Shown piece after piece: positions 13,201-25,410 of a stretch of 64,000 nucleotides of DNA; position 1 is the stretch's first letter; each line of letters starts with the position of its first letter. The position numbers were made by a program, and so were the translations under genes. This DNA is from Pyrocephalus nanus (Eukaryota; Chordata; Aves; Passeriformes; Tyrannidae): assembly GCA_038380795.1 (NCBI GenBank), contig CM076266.1, forward strand, positions 41,438,425-41,502,424, given 5' to 3'. The notes below the pieces were generated by a model that ran no database searches, was not told where the DNA came from, and saw only the letters and a list, made by a program, of their open reading frames with translations.

Positions 13201-15603
13201 AAGGCAGTATAAGAATGGAGAAAAACTGGGTCTGGGTTTATTTCTTTCCACTGATGGATGAATAAATGCTAGAGAACTATCCAGATCCAGGAAATACTAT
13301 CCACAAAAAAAAAAAGCTATTCTATAACATACCATATGTTAATAATACACAGATTGATCTGTTTATTTACAGAAACTGTATTGGAACCATTAATGTTGCA
13401 AAGTCTCTGTTCACTGTCACTCCAAAGGTGTGAATCTCATAACCTAGAAAATAGCTCTATTTTCAATGTACTCAGAAACTACAGTGATAAAGCTTTTATA
13501 TTTGTAAGTCTGTAAGCTCAGACACATGTCAGGGAAAGAGATTTCTTCAAGCAGAAAGAAAGGGCTTAATTGTGATTGCAGAGGTATGTGCTCTGTTGGA
13601 GCTGGTCCATCAGCCAGGGGGTACTGGCTGTTAGCATAGATACAGCTTGGAAGCAGCTACAGCATTGCACTGTCTTCAGCCAGTATCTAGAAGACATGAA
13701 AGAAATTAGTGTACAGAGCACAAGTGGAGAAGCAGAAGCATAAAGTGGTAGGGCACGTGAAAATAGGAGGATTTTTTTTTTTCAATAATGAGTAGAGATT
13801 ACTATCTTGCAAGAGCAGTGGAGGGTGAAAAAAGATTCAAAAAAAGAAAAACAAGGCTTCAAGATAAAGATGTTTCAGATTTGCAGAAAGGAATTTAGTG
13901 AAAGACTGAGAATCTCTGTTGGAATAACAGAGTTTTTTTTTCTCTCTTCTGTCTTTCTTTCTGGTGTTGTTCATGTAGGAATGTTTTACTGAAAGGGTAA
14001 GATTAGACTCTCTGCCTAATCTTAATACACCCTGACTCTGCACATGCACTGTCTGCATTTCCATTGCTGACCCCATCAGGCTTCGCAGTGTCAGATTACA
14101 AGCCAGGGATGTCCAATTCCCACCATCTCCATTTAGTGTTTGTCCTACATAATTTCATTCCTTCTCCTAATCTTCCATTTCAGCTTCACATTTTCTGTCT
14201 TGAATAGTTCCACTGATGCCAAAAGTCCACATATCTATGTAACCCCCATGACATGAGTCCCATTACTGAGGATTATAGAGGGAGATGTCAGTAAACCTTA
14301 GCAATCAGACTGAAACAGCAGCCTTTACATTTGTAACTTCATTCAACTTTTTCAGTGGAACTGTAGATTTTTGAATGGAACAGTGAAGCCTACACACAGA
14401 GAGCTCACTTTTAGTGTGCTCTGTGAATCTCTTAAAATGAGTTTACAATGTTTTGGGGACTCCATGAACCACAGCTAGAAAAACAGTGGCCTAGTTTAAT
14501 AATCCTGTCTATACACAGCTGTTCTTTTTGCAGAAACTCATGGAAAGTGAATTGGCATGTTCCTTTCTGTACAGTCCAAATATTTGCTATCCAACAAGCA
14601 ATAACAAATTTTTGCTTTCCGAGTTTTCAATCTAATTGGAAAGATGGGAGAGTATAGTGTCTCACACAGTCATGTGCATTGCCAGTTAAGGATTCTATCT
14701 GACATAATCCATGGTCATGGCCTGAAAAGCTGTAAACTTTCATGGCATGGCAAGTTCTGACAGCTGATGTGAAGGAATTAATACTTCAGTAGCAAACAGT
14801 AATACAAACAGTAAATCCAAGTATTTATTTCCCTTTTTTTTGTGTATAAAGTGAATCTTAACTTCTAACCATGCTCTAATGTTATACTGACATTCAGGCT
14901 TTTAAAAAGTTGGACCTTCATGCAAAGTTAGATTACCCATAATAAGAAATGATGTTTCTGTGGTCATGTTTTTTTCCTTTGACTGAAGATTTTTAGGGTT
15001 CCAATCACTTTGCTTTGGACAGCCCAAGAGATGCTCCCTGAGTGATTGGAATGCAGAGGTCCTGACTGTAAAACTTGCCTCTGTAGCCTTCACACAACCA
15101 TGCAGAAGTTGTATCCAACATCACCTAGTCATCCCTACAACTTTGCTATTTCTGTAGAGAGAGAGTGATCTTACAGCAGAGACTGACTTGTCAAATGAAG
15201 ACATTGAGAATTATATTGCAGCTTTCCTCCTTACTGGTGGTCTTTCTTCAACTTATTGGTGGTCTCTTTACGAAACAGGAAATAAGAACACCAAGAAAAG
15301 AACCAGAGAATAGGGAAATGAAAGAAAAGCTACAAATTACTTAAAGGCACCAAAAATGCACCTGTTGCTATGTTGCCAGAGCCAGTCAATGATAATAATT
15401 TATGACTGTGTGAATATTAACCCTGTGATTTATCAGCTGCACTGGTTGAGTTGGTGCCAGTATAGCATCATAAAACAGAGGAGCAGTACGGCTAAAACTG
15501 AACGCATTGCTGCAGGAGGTATTTGAGGCATTTAAGTCTGTTGATCCCACATGAACAAATGCATTTGCCCTGCCTATTAAAAGCAGTCTTTAGGGAATCC
15601 TAC

Positions 15604-15787
15604 CAGTCGTGTAGACATGCTGGCTGGGCTGGTCCGTGTCTGGATGAGGTAATGTGGAATCAGTGGGGGAAGATGGGGTCCCGGACACCGGTTGATGTTT
15701 ATCTAATCCTGCCATGCCAACTGTAGCCATCTGAGCCTGGTAGATTTGCAACTGGTGGACATGCCGATGTGCCAGGAACTCCTGTTT
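15604..15787 (-). CDS. HDAC9: HDAC9 exon linking regulatory half to deacetylase domain
   Basis: This 184-base exon starts in phase 0 after tgttttcttag and ends after 61 codons plus the G of a split Gly codon, before gtagga. It encodes KQEFLAHRHVHQLQIYQAQ, then MATVGMAGLDKHQPVSGTPS and LPHPDTDQPSQHVYTTG. The match to human (AAVGMDGLEKHRLVSRTHSS, SVLPHP) is clear and the length is identical, but this is the most diverged of the seven exons. Where human has an SRTHSSP motif, resembling the third 14-3-3 site of HDAC4, this bird reads SGTPSSP, losing the arginine. It lies 36.6 kb downstream of the previous exon. Confidence 0.93.
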
Positions 15788-16705
15788 CTAAGAAAACAGC
15801 ACAGTAGAAAGAAATGTGAGACAGGATCAAGTAAGACACTGAGGGAAACATGTCAACAAATTAAGTTCATTAGGTCAGGCCTGTAATAAACACTGTGGAC
15901 CCCCATCCCCCAACTCACACCTAAGCCCCAGTCAATAAATCAGATGTTTTCACACTGATAGCGTGGGTTGCTGATTTTGCTGGAGAGTAGCTGATGGCAG
16001 GCAACCTGTCAGTCCTCCCTCACTGAAAAGATGGTTTAACATGCAAAGGCTTATAAAAGACAGATATTTTCTAATATATTGAATATGTAAAATGATGCTA
16101 GAATACACATTTTATTATCCTACAGAAACAAATTTTAAATTTCCCCACAGCACTGAAAGTGAAAAGTGGTGATCTTACTACTCAGTACCAAAGGAGCAAC
16201 TGTGAATCAAGCTTCTACAGAGGACTCAGTTCCCAGAGTTCCCTGGAAAGTAGAAACAATTTGGAATTGTTATATGAGATCCCACCTAGGAACCATCTTT
16301 TTTTGTCATAACTGCTGCTGGCTGTAGGCAGTGCAAAACTCTTCAGGGAAGACAGGCAGGTGTGAAAAGACTGTGACAGAGCAGAAAGGAAGATTTTCTT
16401 TCTGTTTTTTTTTTTTTTTGTCAACAGATAATTACTTTTGATGACATAACAAAGGCTGAAACCCTGCTGAAGCCAGTAGAAGCCTTGGCATTCACTCACT
16501 CCACAGAGTAGGATTGCTTTCCAAGCTCTTTTCTTTCTGCTTTTCTTTTTTTGTGCTTGTAGTTCTAGACTCTCAACAGAAAGGGAATGCAAAAGAGAGA
16601 TTTCCAAACTATTTAATATTAATTTGGTTGAAATTCACACTTGTGTCTTACAACTGCAGGCTCTGTTTATCCTTACCTGGGCTCAGTATACATTATATGC
16701 AAGGC

Positions 16706-16758
16706 ATATATATATATATATATACATGTATATATATATATGTGTGTGTATATATGTG
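16706..16758. repeat. AT-rich (TA)n/(TG)n microsatellite
   Basis: Alternating TA units are interrupted by one acatgt and pass into TGTGTG and TATATG units. Much of it is self-complementary. It is likely polymorphic in length. Confidence 0.95.
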
Positions 16759-19249
16759 TCTTTTTTGTTTGTTTGTTTTAAATCTCAGTAACAGTTAGCC
16801 GTTCTGTATGTTGTTGCTTTGGACAGCAGCTTGGAGGCCTGGCCTGGCCAAGGAGGGATTGCTGGCTGCTCAGAGAGGTGAAGCTGAGTTCAGGGTGTGT
16901 GGGAAGGCAGGTGGGAGTACCCAGGAGTACCCCAGCCCCTCGCGCGCTGCAAAAAAAATCAACAGCTAACGGGATGTGAGAATGTCTACCCTGCATGTAA
17001 TAAGAGTCCTTTATGCAAACAAGTGCTCATCAATAACAGCTGAAATGAGAGCAAATGCTTTAAAAGGCAGCCTCAAAACCCACATTAATATCTGGGGTCA
17101 CCACTTCAGTGAAAAGACATAAGGTCATGGGAAGGGTAAATCCCCTGGGACCTTGTCATAAGTGACTAAATAAAGGAAGAAAATATGAGTAAGCAAAAAG
17201 AGCTTTTACAATAATTATCTTGGTCTGGAGTCATTGAACCATTTCCCATCTTTAAATACAATCCTCAACTTTTCCTGTTGCTTTTTTAATGTATATACTT
17301 TTATATACTCCAGGAAATATCTCTTTTGTCCTCACAGGCATCCACATACCTTGTGTAACCTTTGCTGGGAGTACCTGTGATTGGAGAGAAGTGAATAATG
17401 CAATGGCACTATTGTGTTGAATATTTTCCCTATGGAGTACAGAAGCAGATATATTCCTTTGTGAGAATTTAGCATTCATTTTCCTCAGTGCTGGCTTTAG
17501 TGGCAATAAAGGAAACACAGGAGGCATTTTGCTATCTGTGGCATGATTACTCCCCACGTTCTAGGATCAAGTGGTGACAGCAGCACTGTCTTGTGTGATG
17601 CTTGTGTATTCACAGTCTCCTGCTTACTCTTTTAAACTGTTGGCTGAGCAGTTTGGGAGAAGTCAAACTCCTACCTGCAGGAGCCATTCTTCACACAGAA
17701 CATTACTACCATAAAGGAAATCAGCACAATACTGTTATTTCTGCCGCTCTCCTCAACCTCATGGGTTGCCTTCACTGCATTAATTAAATAGCTGGTGTCT
17801 GTGTAGTTCTTTGAGCAAGGGGATTTTTGATGCTGTCTTTCAGTGTTCACACTAACTGTTGATAATTCATTGAGTTCACTTTTCTGATAATGACTAGAGT
17901 ACAGAAGACAAAAGGGTTTGTTCCCTATTGGAATGTTCTCCAAACTACTAAGGGTGCATCAGTGGATTCTGGCTTTCTTCATTAAACAGTATTACTTAAA
18001 TATACTTCTTAAAGAAATCTTGGAAATTCAGATATCAGTGAGGGTGGACTGATGCTGTGCACAAATGTTTCCATTTGGACTTTTCTCAGTGCTGATAGAC
18101 CCTGAGGCTTTAGAGCTGCCTTTTCTGCCCCTCTTTACTTTCAGATCTGAACTTCACTTGTACGATACCTGCACATTTTTTTCGAGTGAAGCTGTAAGTT
18201 TGCCATTCATTTGACATCTAAAATATTATTTTTCCCAGTCTCTGATCTAAAGAAGTCAATTTAAGTGGTTTTTTTTTTATGGTGTCTTGAAGAATAAAAA
18301 AAAGTCTGGAACACAACAAAACATAGATAACATGGGAAGATGTTCCTATCTTTGCTTCTAAAATGATTACGTTTGTGTCTACATAGGCAATAGAAACACT
18401 ATCTTTCATGCATATGAACAAATCAAAGTAATTTTTTTTAATGCTAATCAGTCTGTGTGAACATCACCTAAAGCAGACAGCTGTCCATTTTAACAATTTG
18501 TCAGAGATCAGGAAGACAGCCTGTTCTTGCTCTCCTGTTTTCCGGTTAAACTGTGTTTTGTTTATACCATTCTCCCCTCCTCAAATGAAACCAGATGCAT
18601 CCTGAGTATTTAACACACGTTTATCAACCTAATCAGCTCAGGGAAGGAGAAGAAATATGTAGAGGCTTTGATGAAAAGTTGTGTGACACCTGCTTTAATT
18701 TCTGAGGTTACAGAAAATTGTTTGCCTGTGAAAATCTTTTAAAATTTAAAACTGTACTCTTAGAAAAGTACAGTAGTTTGTCTCACCAAGCTTACGCTGA
18801 GGCTTATGTTCTTTGGTGACTTCCTTTAAAGGTGATCCTTTAACTGTAATTTTAAAAACCCTATGCATCAGCAAAGTTTAGACTTGTTTAGATTTTAGTC
18901 AAAGTTTTACCCTAACTTCCTGATTAGGTTTCATTTTACAGACAACAGGCACTTATGAAATACATATATTTTTTCCAGCCACCTACATATTTATGCAGTG
19001 AGAATTACAGATACTCTGTATCACACAGGCAAAGGTTGTATGGATTAATGCAACAAGTAATGTGGATAATCAACACACTTGTCTGGCTCCCCAAATGCCC
19101 ACCTGGCCTCTGGAAGGGATTAAAGCAACACAATGAATTCATCTTCAGGTTTTATGTGCTACAGCCCTGCAAACACATGTCTATCTCTCCAGCAATATGA
19201 CGAAAGCAGTATTTGCACATCTGCGGGGCTAGTGATTTGTGTGAATATG

Positions 19250-19530
19250 TTTGGAGCATTTCTTAGGTAACCCGAGCCCTGTCTGCCCGGCATGGAGCCT
19301 GCTAGTTCCAGGTGCCTGAGATTAGTTTATTAGTAGAGTCAGGCAATTAGGGCCTCTGCCAGAGCTAGCGGAGGGCTATTCATCGTCTTCCCCAGAAATC
19401 AGCCCAGGCCTTCGGTAATTATTTTGAGGAGGATTTTTAGAATCTTTATCTAAAGAGAAGATGAGCCTTTTAGAAGCACGGGAGGTAAATATTTGTTGTT
19501 CTCCTAGTATTACTGTAAGGCTTGTTTAGC
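19250..19530. promoter_or_regulatory. Candidate intronic regulatory element
   Basis: A complex, moderately GC-rich, non-repetitive block contains ccaggtgcctg (E-box), caattag and ggtaattatt (homeodomain-type), ctttatctaaag and agagctagcggagg. It stands out from the AT-rich surroundings and shows no repeat or open frame. It may be a conserved non-coding element, but no comparison was possible. Confidence 0.3.
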
Positions 19531-22500
19531 AGGAGTTGGAATGAATTTGGGTTTGTGAGAATACTCCTTTCATGTAGATGTCTGATTTGTGCATCTTGGT
19601 GTTTAACATTTTGTTAATTCTAAGGATTTTAATGAGAGCTATTTCCATGTTTCTACTAGATGTGAGAACTGATGACCCATAAGTGCATTCTGTTGTATTA
19701 TTAGATGGTCTATGCTGGATGATAAAGCATAGGTGAATTGTCTATGAATTAATGCTCCTTCAAGCTCTTATGTTTTGTGAAGAGAAAAAAATGTGAGGTT
19801 CACTCAAAAATGTCCCTTGCCTCTTGACAGTCTGTTTTTTAATGTAATTTGATATGTTAATATTTAGTTTAATCACAGCTAAGTAAAGCCCAAGATTTGT
19901 ATTTCTGTAGCATAATCCTTAGTGTGTATGGGCATATGCACACCTCTCTTCAGAGTTTATGCTTTGGCTTTTTTATTGTAGTAGAAAACATTTTTTCTCC
20001 TAGGAATAGCAAATTCTGAATTTCTTAATAACAAGATTACTACTTACGGTCTCTCATATATTTGTGGCCAGGTTTATGGCCCTCTGCTGTTGTGCCTCTG
20101 CTGCATTCTGGTGAAATATGAATTGTGTGCTAGTGTCTATTAACTGTTAACAAAGTCATTCATGTTTTGCCCATCCTGCCCTCTTCTCCCAGAAGACCTT
20201 CAGTACTACCAACCTTACAAAGTTTTTCCTATGAAAGCATTTTTGGTGGTCTGTTTGCTAATTTCCACCTTGTTTTCAGAAAATTACCCAATTTCCTGAG
20301 GGGGAAAAATACATGCATCCACTGCAGAAAGTTTTGCCCTAGGTAGGATGAAAACAAGACCTGCTGCCTTCCAGACCTGTAATTCCTATAGATCCTTCTT
20401 CTGAAAGGTATTTCTTACACCTGCTCTGCTGCCTTGTCTCACCCCATGGCTCTTGTTGAAAGCCCTACTCCTTAGCCTGGCCTAGACCCCTGCAGCAAGA
20501 TGGGGACAGAGTAACTTCAGATCCTGCCACTTGTCTTCTCTACCACCCTCCTTGGCTTTCTACCTTCCCAGTGCAGTTGTAGCTGAATGCACCCAGGGAT
20601 TGTCCAGTGGCTGCATCCAGTAAATTGGCCTCTGCTTGCAGCAAACAGAGCTCAGTCCTGCTTTAAAATCACCTCGATGGCAGCCTTGGCCCAAACCAAG
20701 ACAGCACCATTCAAAGTCTGAATCACTAAAAAATTCTGGGCACTCAGAAACTTCTCATTCAGTTCAGATGTAGGTAGTTAACAGTTCTTCAGAAATCACA
20801 AATCTCATGCAACATATCAATTGGTTTGACCTTGATTATCCTCAGAAGTGACAGAAAAAACACAGAAAGCAAAAAAATCCTATACAATGGAGTACTGGGA
20901 CAAAAAGAACTGTAGGTAAACAGAAATTTTAGCAATATTAACTCAGGAATTTTATGAAATAATATTCTGCCTGCTGTCCTCAAATAAAACTATAACTAGT
21001 GTCCTCAGGAACTGAGCAAAAATATGTCCTGAGGTCTTCTGAAAATACTTGCATGAACAAGTGTGATAGTGCAGGAATGGCCTATCCTCATCAATCCTAA
21101 AATAGAAATTAGCCTGAGATATCCCTGAAAATTAATATGTTGAGAGATCTTTTAAACTGCTCTGTCACTGGAAGAAAACACATCACCAAGAAACCCTACC
21201 AGTACTATTTTTGACAAAACCACATGTAAAGCCACAAACTTCCATGGTCATCACTTTCAAAAAAACCCAGTATCACCATCTGAAATATAGTCAACCACAA
21301 ATTCAGAATCAGCATTTTTTCAAAAAGTAAATAAATTGCAAGTATGGATACAGATACATGGATTGAATACGTAGAAATGGATTTAGAGCAAGCAAAAGCA
21401 TAGACAGCAGGAAAGAGAGCAGTTACCCTTAAGGCATCTGGGTATAGTAGGTCACATATTACCAGTGTGTTTATAGAATTTGGATTTCATTTGCTATAAT
21501 CCAAGGAAAACAGTGTTGACTTAAAAATGTGTAAACAGAAATGAAGTCTTATCAACTGAGTATTAGGTGCAGATACAGAACGGTGGGGATGAAAGCCATA
21601 TCCCAGAACTGCCTAGAGTCCCAGGCAGAGATTTGCCTTGGGCAGCAACTTGCTCCTCACAGGAAAACAACCCTGTGCCTTCTGCCTTCCCTTTGCCTTC
21701 TGGAGAACTGTGGAATGGCTTACTCCAGCTGCTGTCAAGGTAGAGCTTAGTACTTGATGGGGCCCTCCTGCAGTGACTGCCCAGGGCATGGTCACCACCT
21801 TCAACCAGTTTTGGTTTTCCCCTTTGTTCCTGGAGCAGCAAAACTGCTGCTATAGAGGTCTCTGCCCCTCTCCTGTCATCCTTCCCTTCTAGGGCAGGAG
21901 CACCTTTGGGGTGGCAAAACATATTAAAAATACAATACTTTTGTCTAGTGGGCCAAGAAATAGGGGAAGAACAGACTCTTAATGGACTGACCAGAGGGTG
22001 CTCCTTCAAGTCGTGTGGGCAAAGATGCTTTCCTGACATTGGGTTGCATGGCTACATATGCGAGTCAGGACGGGGGTCATAGGGTTGTAGAACCTCTGTC
22101 TGTAGGACATAACAACACGGTCAGGACCCTACCTTTTACATCTACTCTTGCACAGGGAAGTGGATGGGTTGCTGACCTGTGATTTTGAAAGGAGAGAGGG
22201 TAAAAATTACTTCTCTTGGATGGAGAGTTTCGGAAAGTCTGAACATCTACAGATGAACCATGCTGGTCCAATGGAGGTGAGGAATCGAGATGGCCACATG
22301 GGCTGAGAAGTTTTCAGCTATCTTTGTGAAGAATAGGAAAGAATATGAGCCAGACACTCATTATGCTGAAGCCTGCCATGATTAAGAAGAAAGGAGTGAT
22401 CAGAGTTACAGAAAGGAGGGCCCTAAAGACAGAGCACTTTCCACCAGAGGGAAATTCCAGGAGTCTGGCTGAGCTGCTGGTTTCACTCCTGTTTCCTGCT

Positions 22501-23224
22501 CCTGTGAGACCTGCATTCTCTGCCCCTGACATTGGCAGGTATTTGACTTCTGTCACTCCTGCTAAAGTGCTGACTATACTGTGTTCACAGCACACATCCA
22601 AAGAAAATGCAGTGCCTTCTCCAAAGCTTGTACTCCTGGCTAAATCTTTTCTTCACTTCCTGACTTCTACATAAATGTATAAATAATTAGGGATACAATG
22701 AAGGGGAAAAATAGACTATCTAAACATCTTATTTCTTTTTTTCTTTTATTTTCCTTTTCTTTTCAATAAAACCTCTTTAGAGGATTTTTTTTTACTTAAT
22801 TGCTTTTACTAGAAAAACCACAACTTTCCTGAAGTCATTTGATGCTTTCCAAAAATGAATACAGAGAAGTACACAAATGAATGCCAAAGGGAAAATACAG
22901 TTGTCCAGGTCTCTCCCTAACTTTTATTATTAACAGGTATTAACATGCTTATTTTACTTTGATGTGAAGAATAAATAGGCTCTATAATAAGATTTAATGA
23001 TTACAACCACCTGATCCTAGCAGCTTTCCAAAATCATTACGTTGATATGTTGGTTGGCCAAAATTAATCAATGACCACATCACCCGTCCCACATGTTTTA
23101 TTGCCCTAGGAAATGTCACCCAACTCTTTTCAACAGTATTGGCAAATCAGTTTGGTGTTACTTTATGCAGATCATTTCAACTACTTTCATTTTTCTGCTC
23201 TTCACTGGATCTACTTCCAGTCCT

Positions 23225-23960
23225 TTGCTCGAGGGCTCAACCACAATATCAGTACAGGCTGAGGGTGAACAGCAGCCCTGCCGAGAAGGACTTGGGTTGC
23301 CTGTGGATGAGAGGCTGGATGTGACCTGGCAATGTGCACTTGCAGCCCAGAAAGCCAATTGTATCCAGCGTGGGCAGCAGATCAAGGGAGGTGATTCTGC
23401 CCCTCTACTCTGCTCTTGGGAGACCCTACCTGTAGTGCTGCATCCAGCTCTGGCGTCCCCAGCACAGGAAGGACATTGACCTATTGGAGCAAGTTCAGAG
23501 AAGGGCTGCCAAGATGATTAGAGGGATGGAGCACCTCTCCTATGAGGAAAGACTGAGAGAACTGGGTTTGTTCAGACTGGAAAAGAGAAGGCTTTGGGGT
23601 GACCTAATTATGGCCTTCCAGTACCTGAAGGGAGCCTAAAGGAAAGATGGAGAGACACTATTTACAAGAGCGTGTAGTGACAGAACAATGGGGAATGGCT
23701 TCAAACTGAATGAGACTAGTATTAGATTACATACGAGAAAAAAATTCTTTACTGTGAGGCTGGTGAGGCACTGGAGCAAACTGACCAGAGAAGTTGTGGA
23801 TTCTCCATCCCTGGAAGTGTTCAAGGCACATTGGACAGGGCTCTGAGCAACCTGGATTAGTGGAAGATCCAGTAGAAGTGCCCTGTCCATGGCAAGGAGT
23901 TTGGAACTAGGTGATTTTTAAGTTGCCTTCCTATGCAAACCATTCTGTGATTCTATGATT
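23225..23960 (+). mobile_element. CR1 LINE, longest copy in the window
   Basis: On the plus strand the order is that of the CR1 3' part: cagtacaggctgagggtgaa, ctggatgtgacctggcaatg, gcagcccagaaagccaa, a tctggcgtccccagcacagg segment, gagcacctctcctatgagga, tggggtgacctaattatgg, and the terminal accattctgtgattctatga. It is about 735 bases and 5'-truncated. Stops and frameshifts are frequent, so it is dead. The open frame at 23093-23479 overlaps its 5' part and is not a gene. Confidence 0.92.
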
Positions 23961-25329
23961 TCTACCCCTCTGAAGATTTCAGAGAGATATACTACCAAAT
24001 TTCACACCTTACTTCAGTGTGGTTAAAATGTCAACAGAATTCCTTTCTCCAACACAGATGTCGTAGGCGTTAATACAGTTTCTTAAAAAAAATATGTATG
24101 TACACACACACATTTTCTGGTGTCTCAAATTATATATTGGGGAAGGCAGCCCTGAAGATCAACTCCATTGCTGGTGGAGTCTCTTAAAGCACCTGCCTAA
24201 TCGTGGTCTGATGGCAGCTTAGGAGGATATCTTGGGAGGAGATGCTGGAGACTGTCTTGGAGTCAATGGCTGAGCAGGAAGACCAGAAGCAGTTGGGAAG
24301 AGGAAGATGAGCCAGTGGGAAGTGCAAATACAGTGTCCCAAGAGCTGTGAGGGTGCAGTCAAAGAGCAGAGGGCTTCCAGCAACTCTCAAAAAAACCTGA
24401 CTATCAGTGGAGAAGAAAACATATAGCTCTGTTTTGGGGCCAGACTGGATTATTTACATAGATCTAAGTCTAGATAGACTAGAGGGGAACCGAGAAATTT
24501 ATCGTGGGTTTTCACTGGGATATCTGAGAGAAGGGTTTGGCACTTCAATACCTACTTTTTAAAGCATTGTCCACAAAGAAGGGAGACAGTCATCTTGAAG
24601 CCATACAACACTTGGAAAAAATATATACTGGATATATATCCTGAAATATATACTGAAAAATATTTCACCAAATCAATAGCCACAATTTTAACTAGTGAAA
24701 CCTGGGAAGATGGAATGAGGGAATTCTGGGAACCAGTTAAAGCAAAATGTTAATTCTAATTGTTGTATTTAGTTAGCCTTGTCTTGTGACAAGTTTGTTA
24801 TTATGCAGATTTCCTACCTGCCACTTCTGTGGGAGTATTTTACAAAGTGAAGTTATGCAGGCAACTCCTCTTGCTTCTTACCTCTCTATTCCTAATTATG
24901 TTGGCCCTGTGTTCACTCAAGATAACATTATAGCTGTCCCCAAATGCTCTAGATTTGGGGCCTGTGACAAATGAAATCTTTTAGTGCTTGGAATATTTTT
25001 TTTCCTTGTGTTGCAGAAGAATATCTACTAACATGCTGAAAACAAAGCTGCGCTTGCTTATTGTCTGACAATGAGTTAGTAGTTTTTAAAATTTTCATGG
25101 ATATAATTTCTTAAATCTCCTTTTTGTCTTCAGACAGATATATCATCTAATATATTGCCCTTATGCTTTTTTAGGTTTTTCTCCCTAGGAATGTTGTCTT
25201 TCTCTGAAATAAATTTTATGTATATGATGCATATATATCACTTGCCTGATAACATACTATTAAAGGCTATAATGAAAATAATCTGTAATTCATCTGCTAA
25301 ATAGAGAGTATTTTTGGGTGGAGAGGCTA

Positions 25330-25410
25330 AATTCCACACAAAGTGCACAGGGATTAGAAATCCTGATTTTTAAGTCCTTGCTTTAACCATTGAATCAGTA
25401 ATAATTGTAT
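25330..25410 (-). repeat. Possible ancient SINE remnant
   Basis: The text cacagggattagaaatcctg, atttttaagtccttgcttta and accattgaatca recalls the ancient amniote motif around 'AGTCCAGTGCTCTAACCACTAGACCA'. The resemblance is partial and the class uncertain. Confidence 0.3.

Larger units (their letters stand above)
9112..15603 (-). other. HDAC9 intron, 6.5 kb
   Basis: The intron has GT at 15603-15602 and AG at 9113-9112. It holds a CR1 copy (9231-9709), a shorter CR1 end (13071-13200), an old palindromic repeat (12238-12350) and an A run (12132-12155). The remainder is unremarkable AT-rich sequence. Confidence 0.85.

Noticed and set aside
16215..16607. 130-codon minus-strand frame next to a T run
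   Set aside because: It is lysine-rich because of A and T runs, with no homology recognised and no compatible splice sites.
21563..22039. 158-codon open frame on the minus strand
   Set aside because: No resemblance to any family, no splice-site or phase match to HDAC9, and a GC-richer patch where long frames arise by chance.
23093..23479. 128-codon plus-strand frame
   Set aside because: Its downstream half lies in the CR1 element and the rest is not coding-like.
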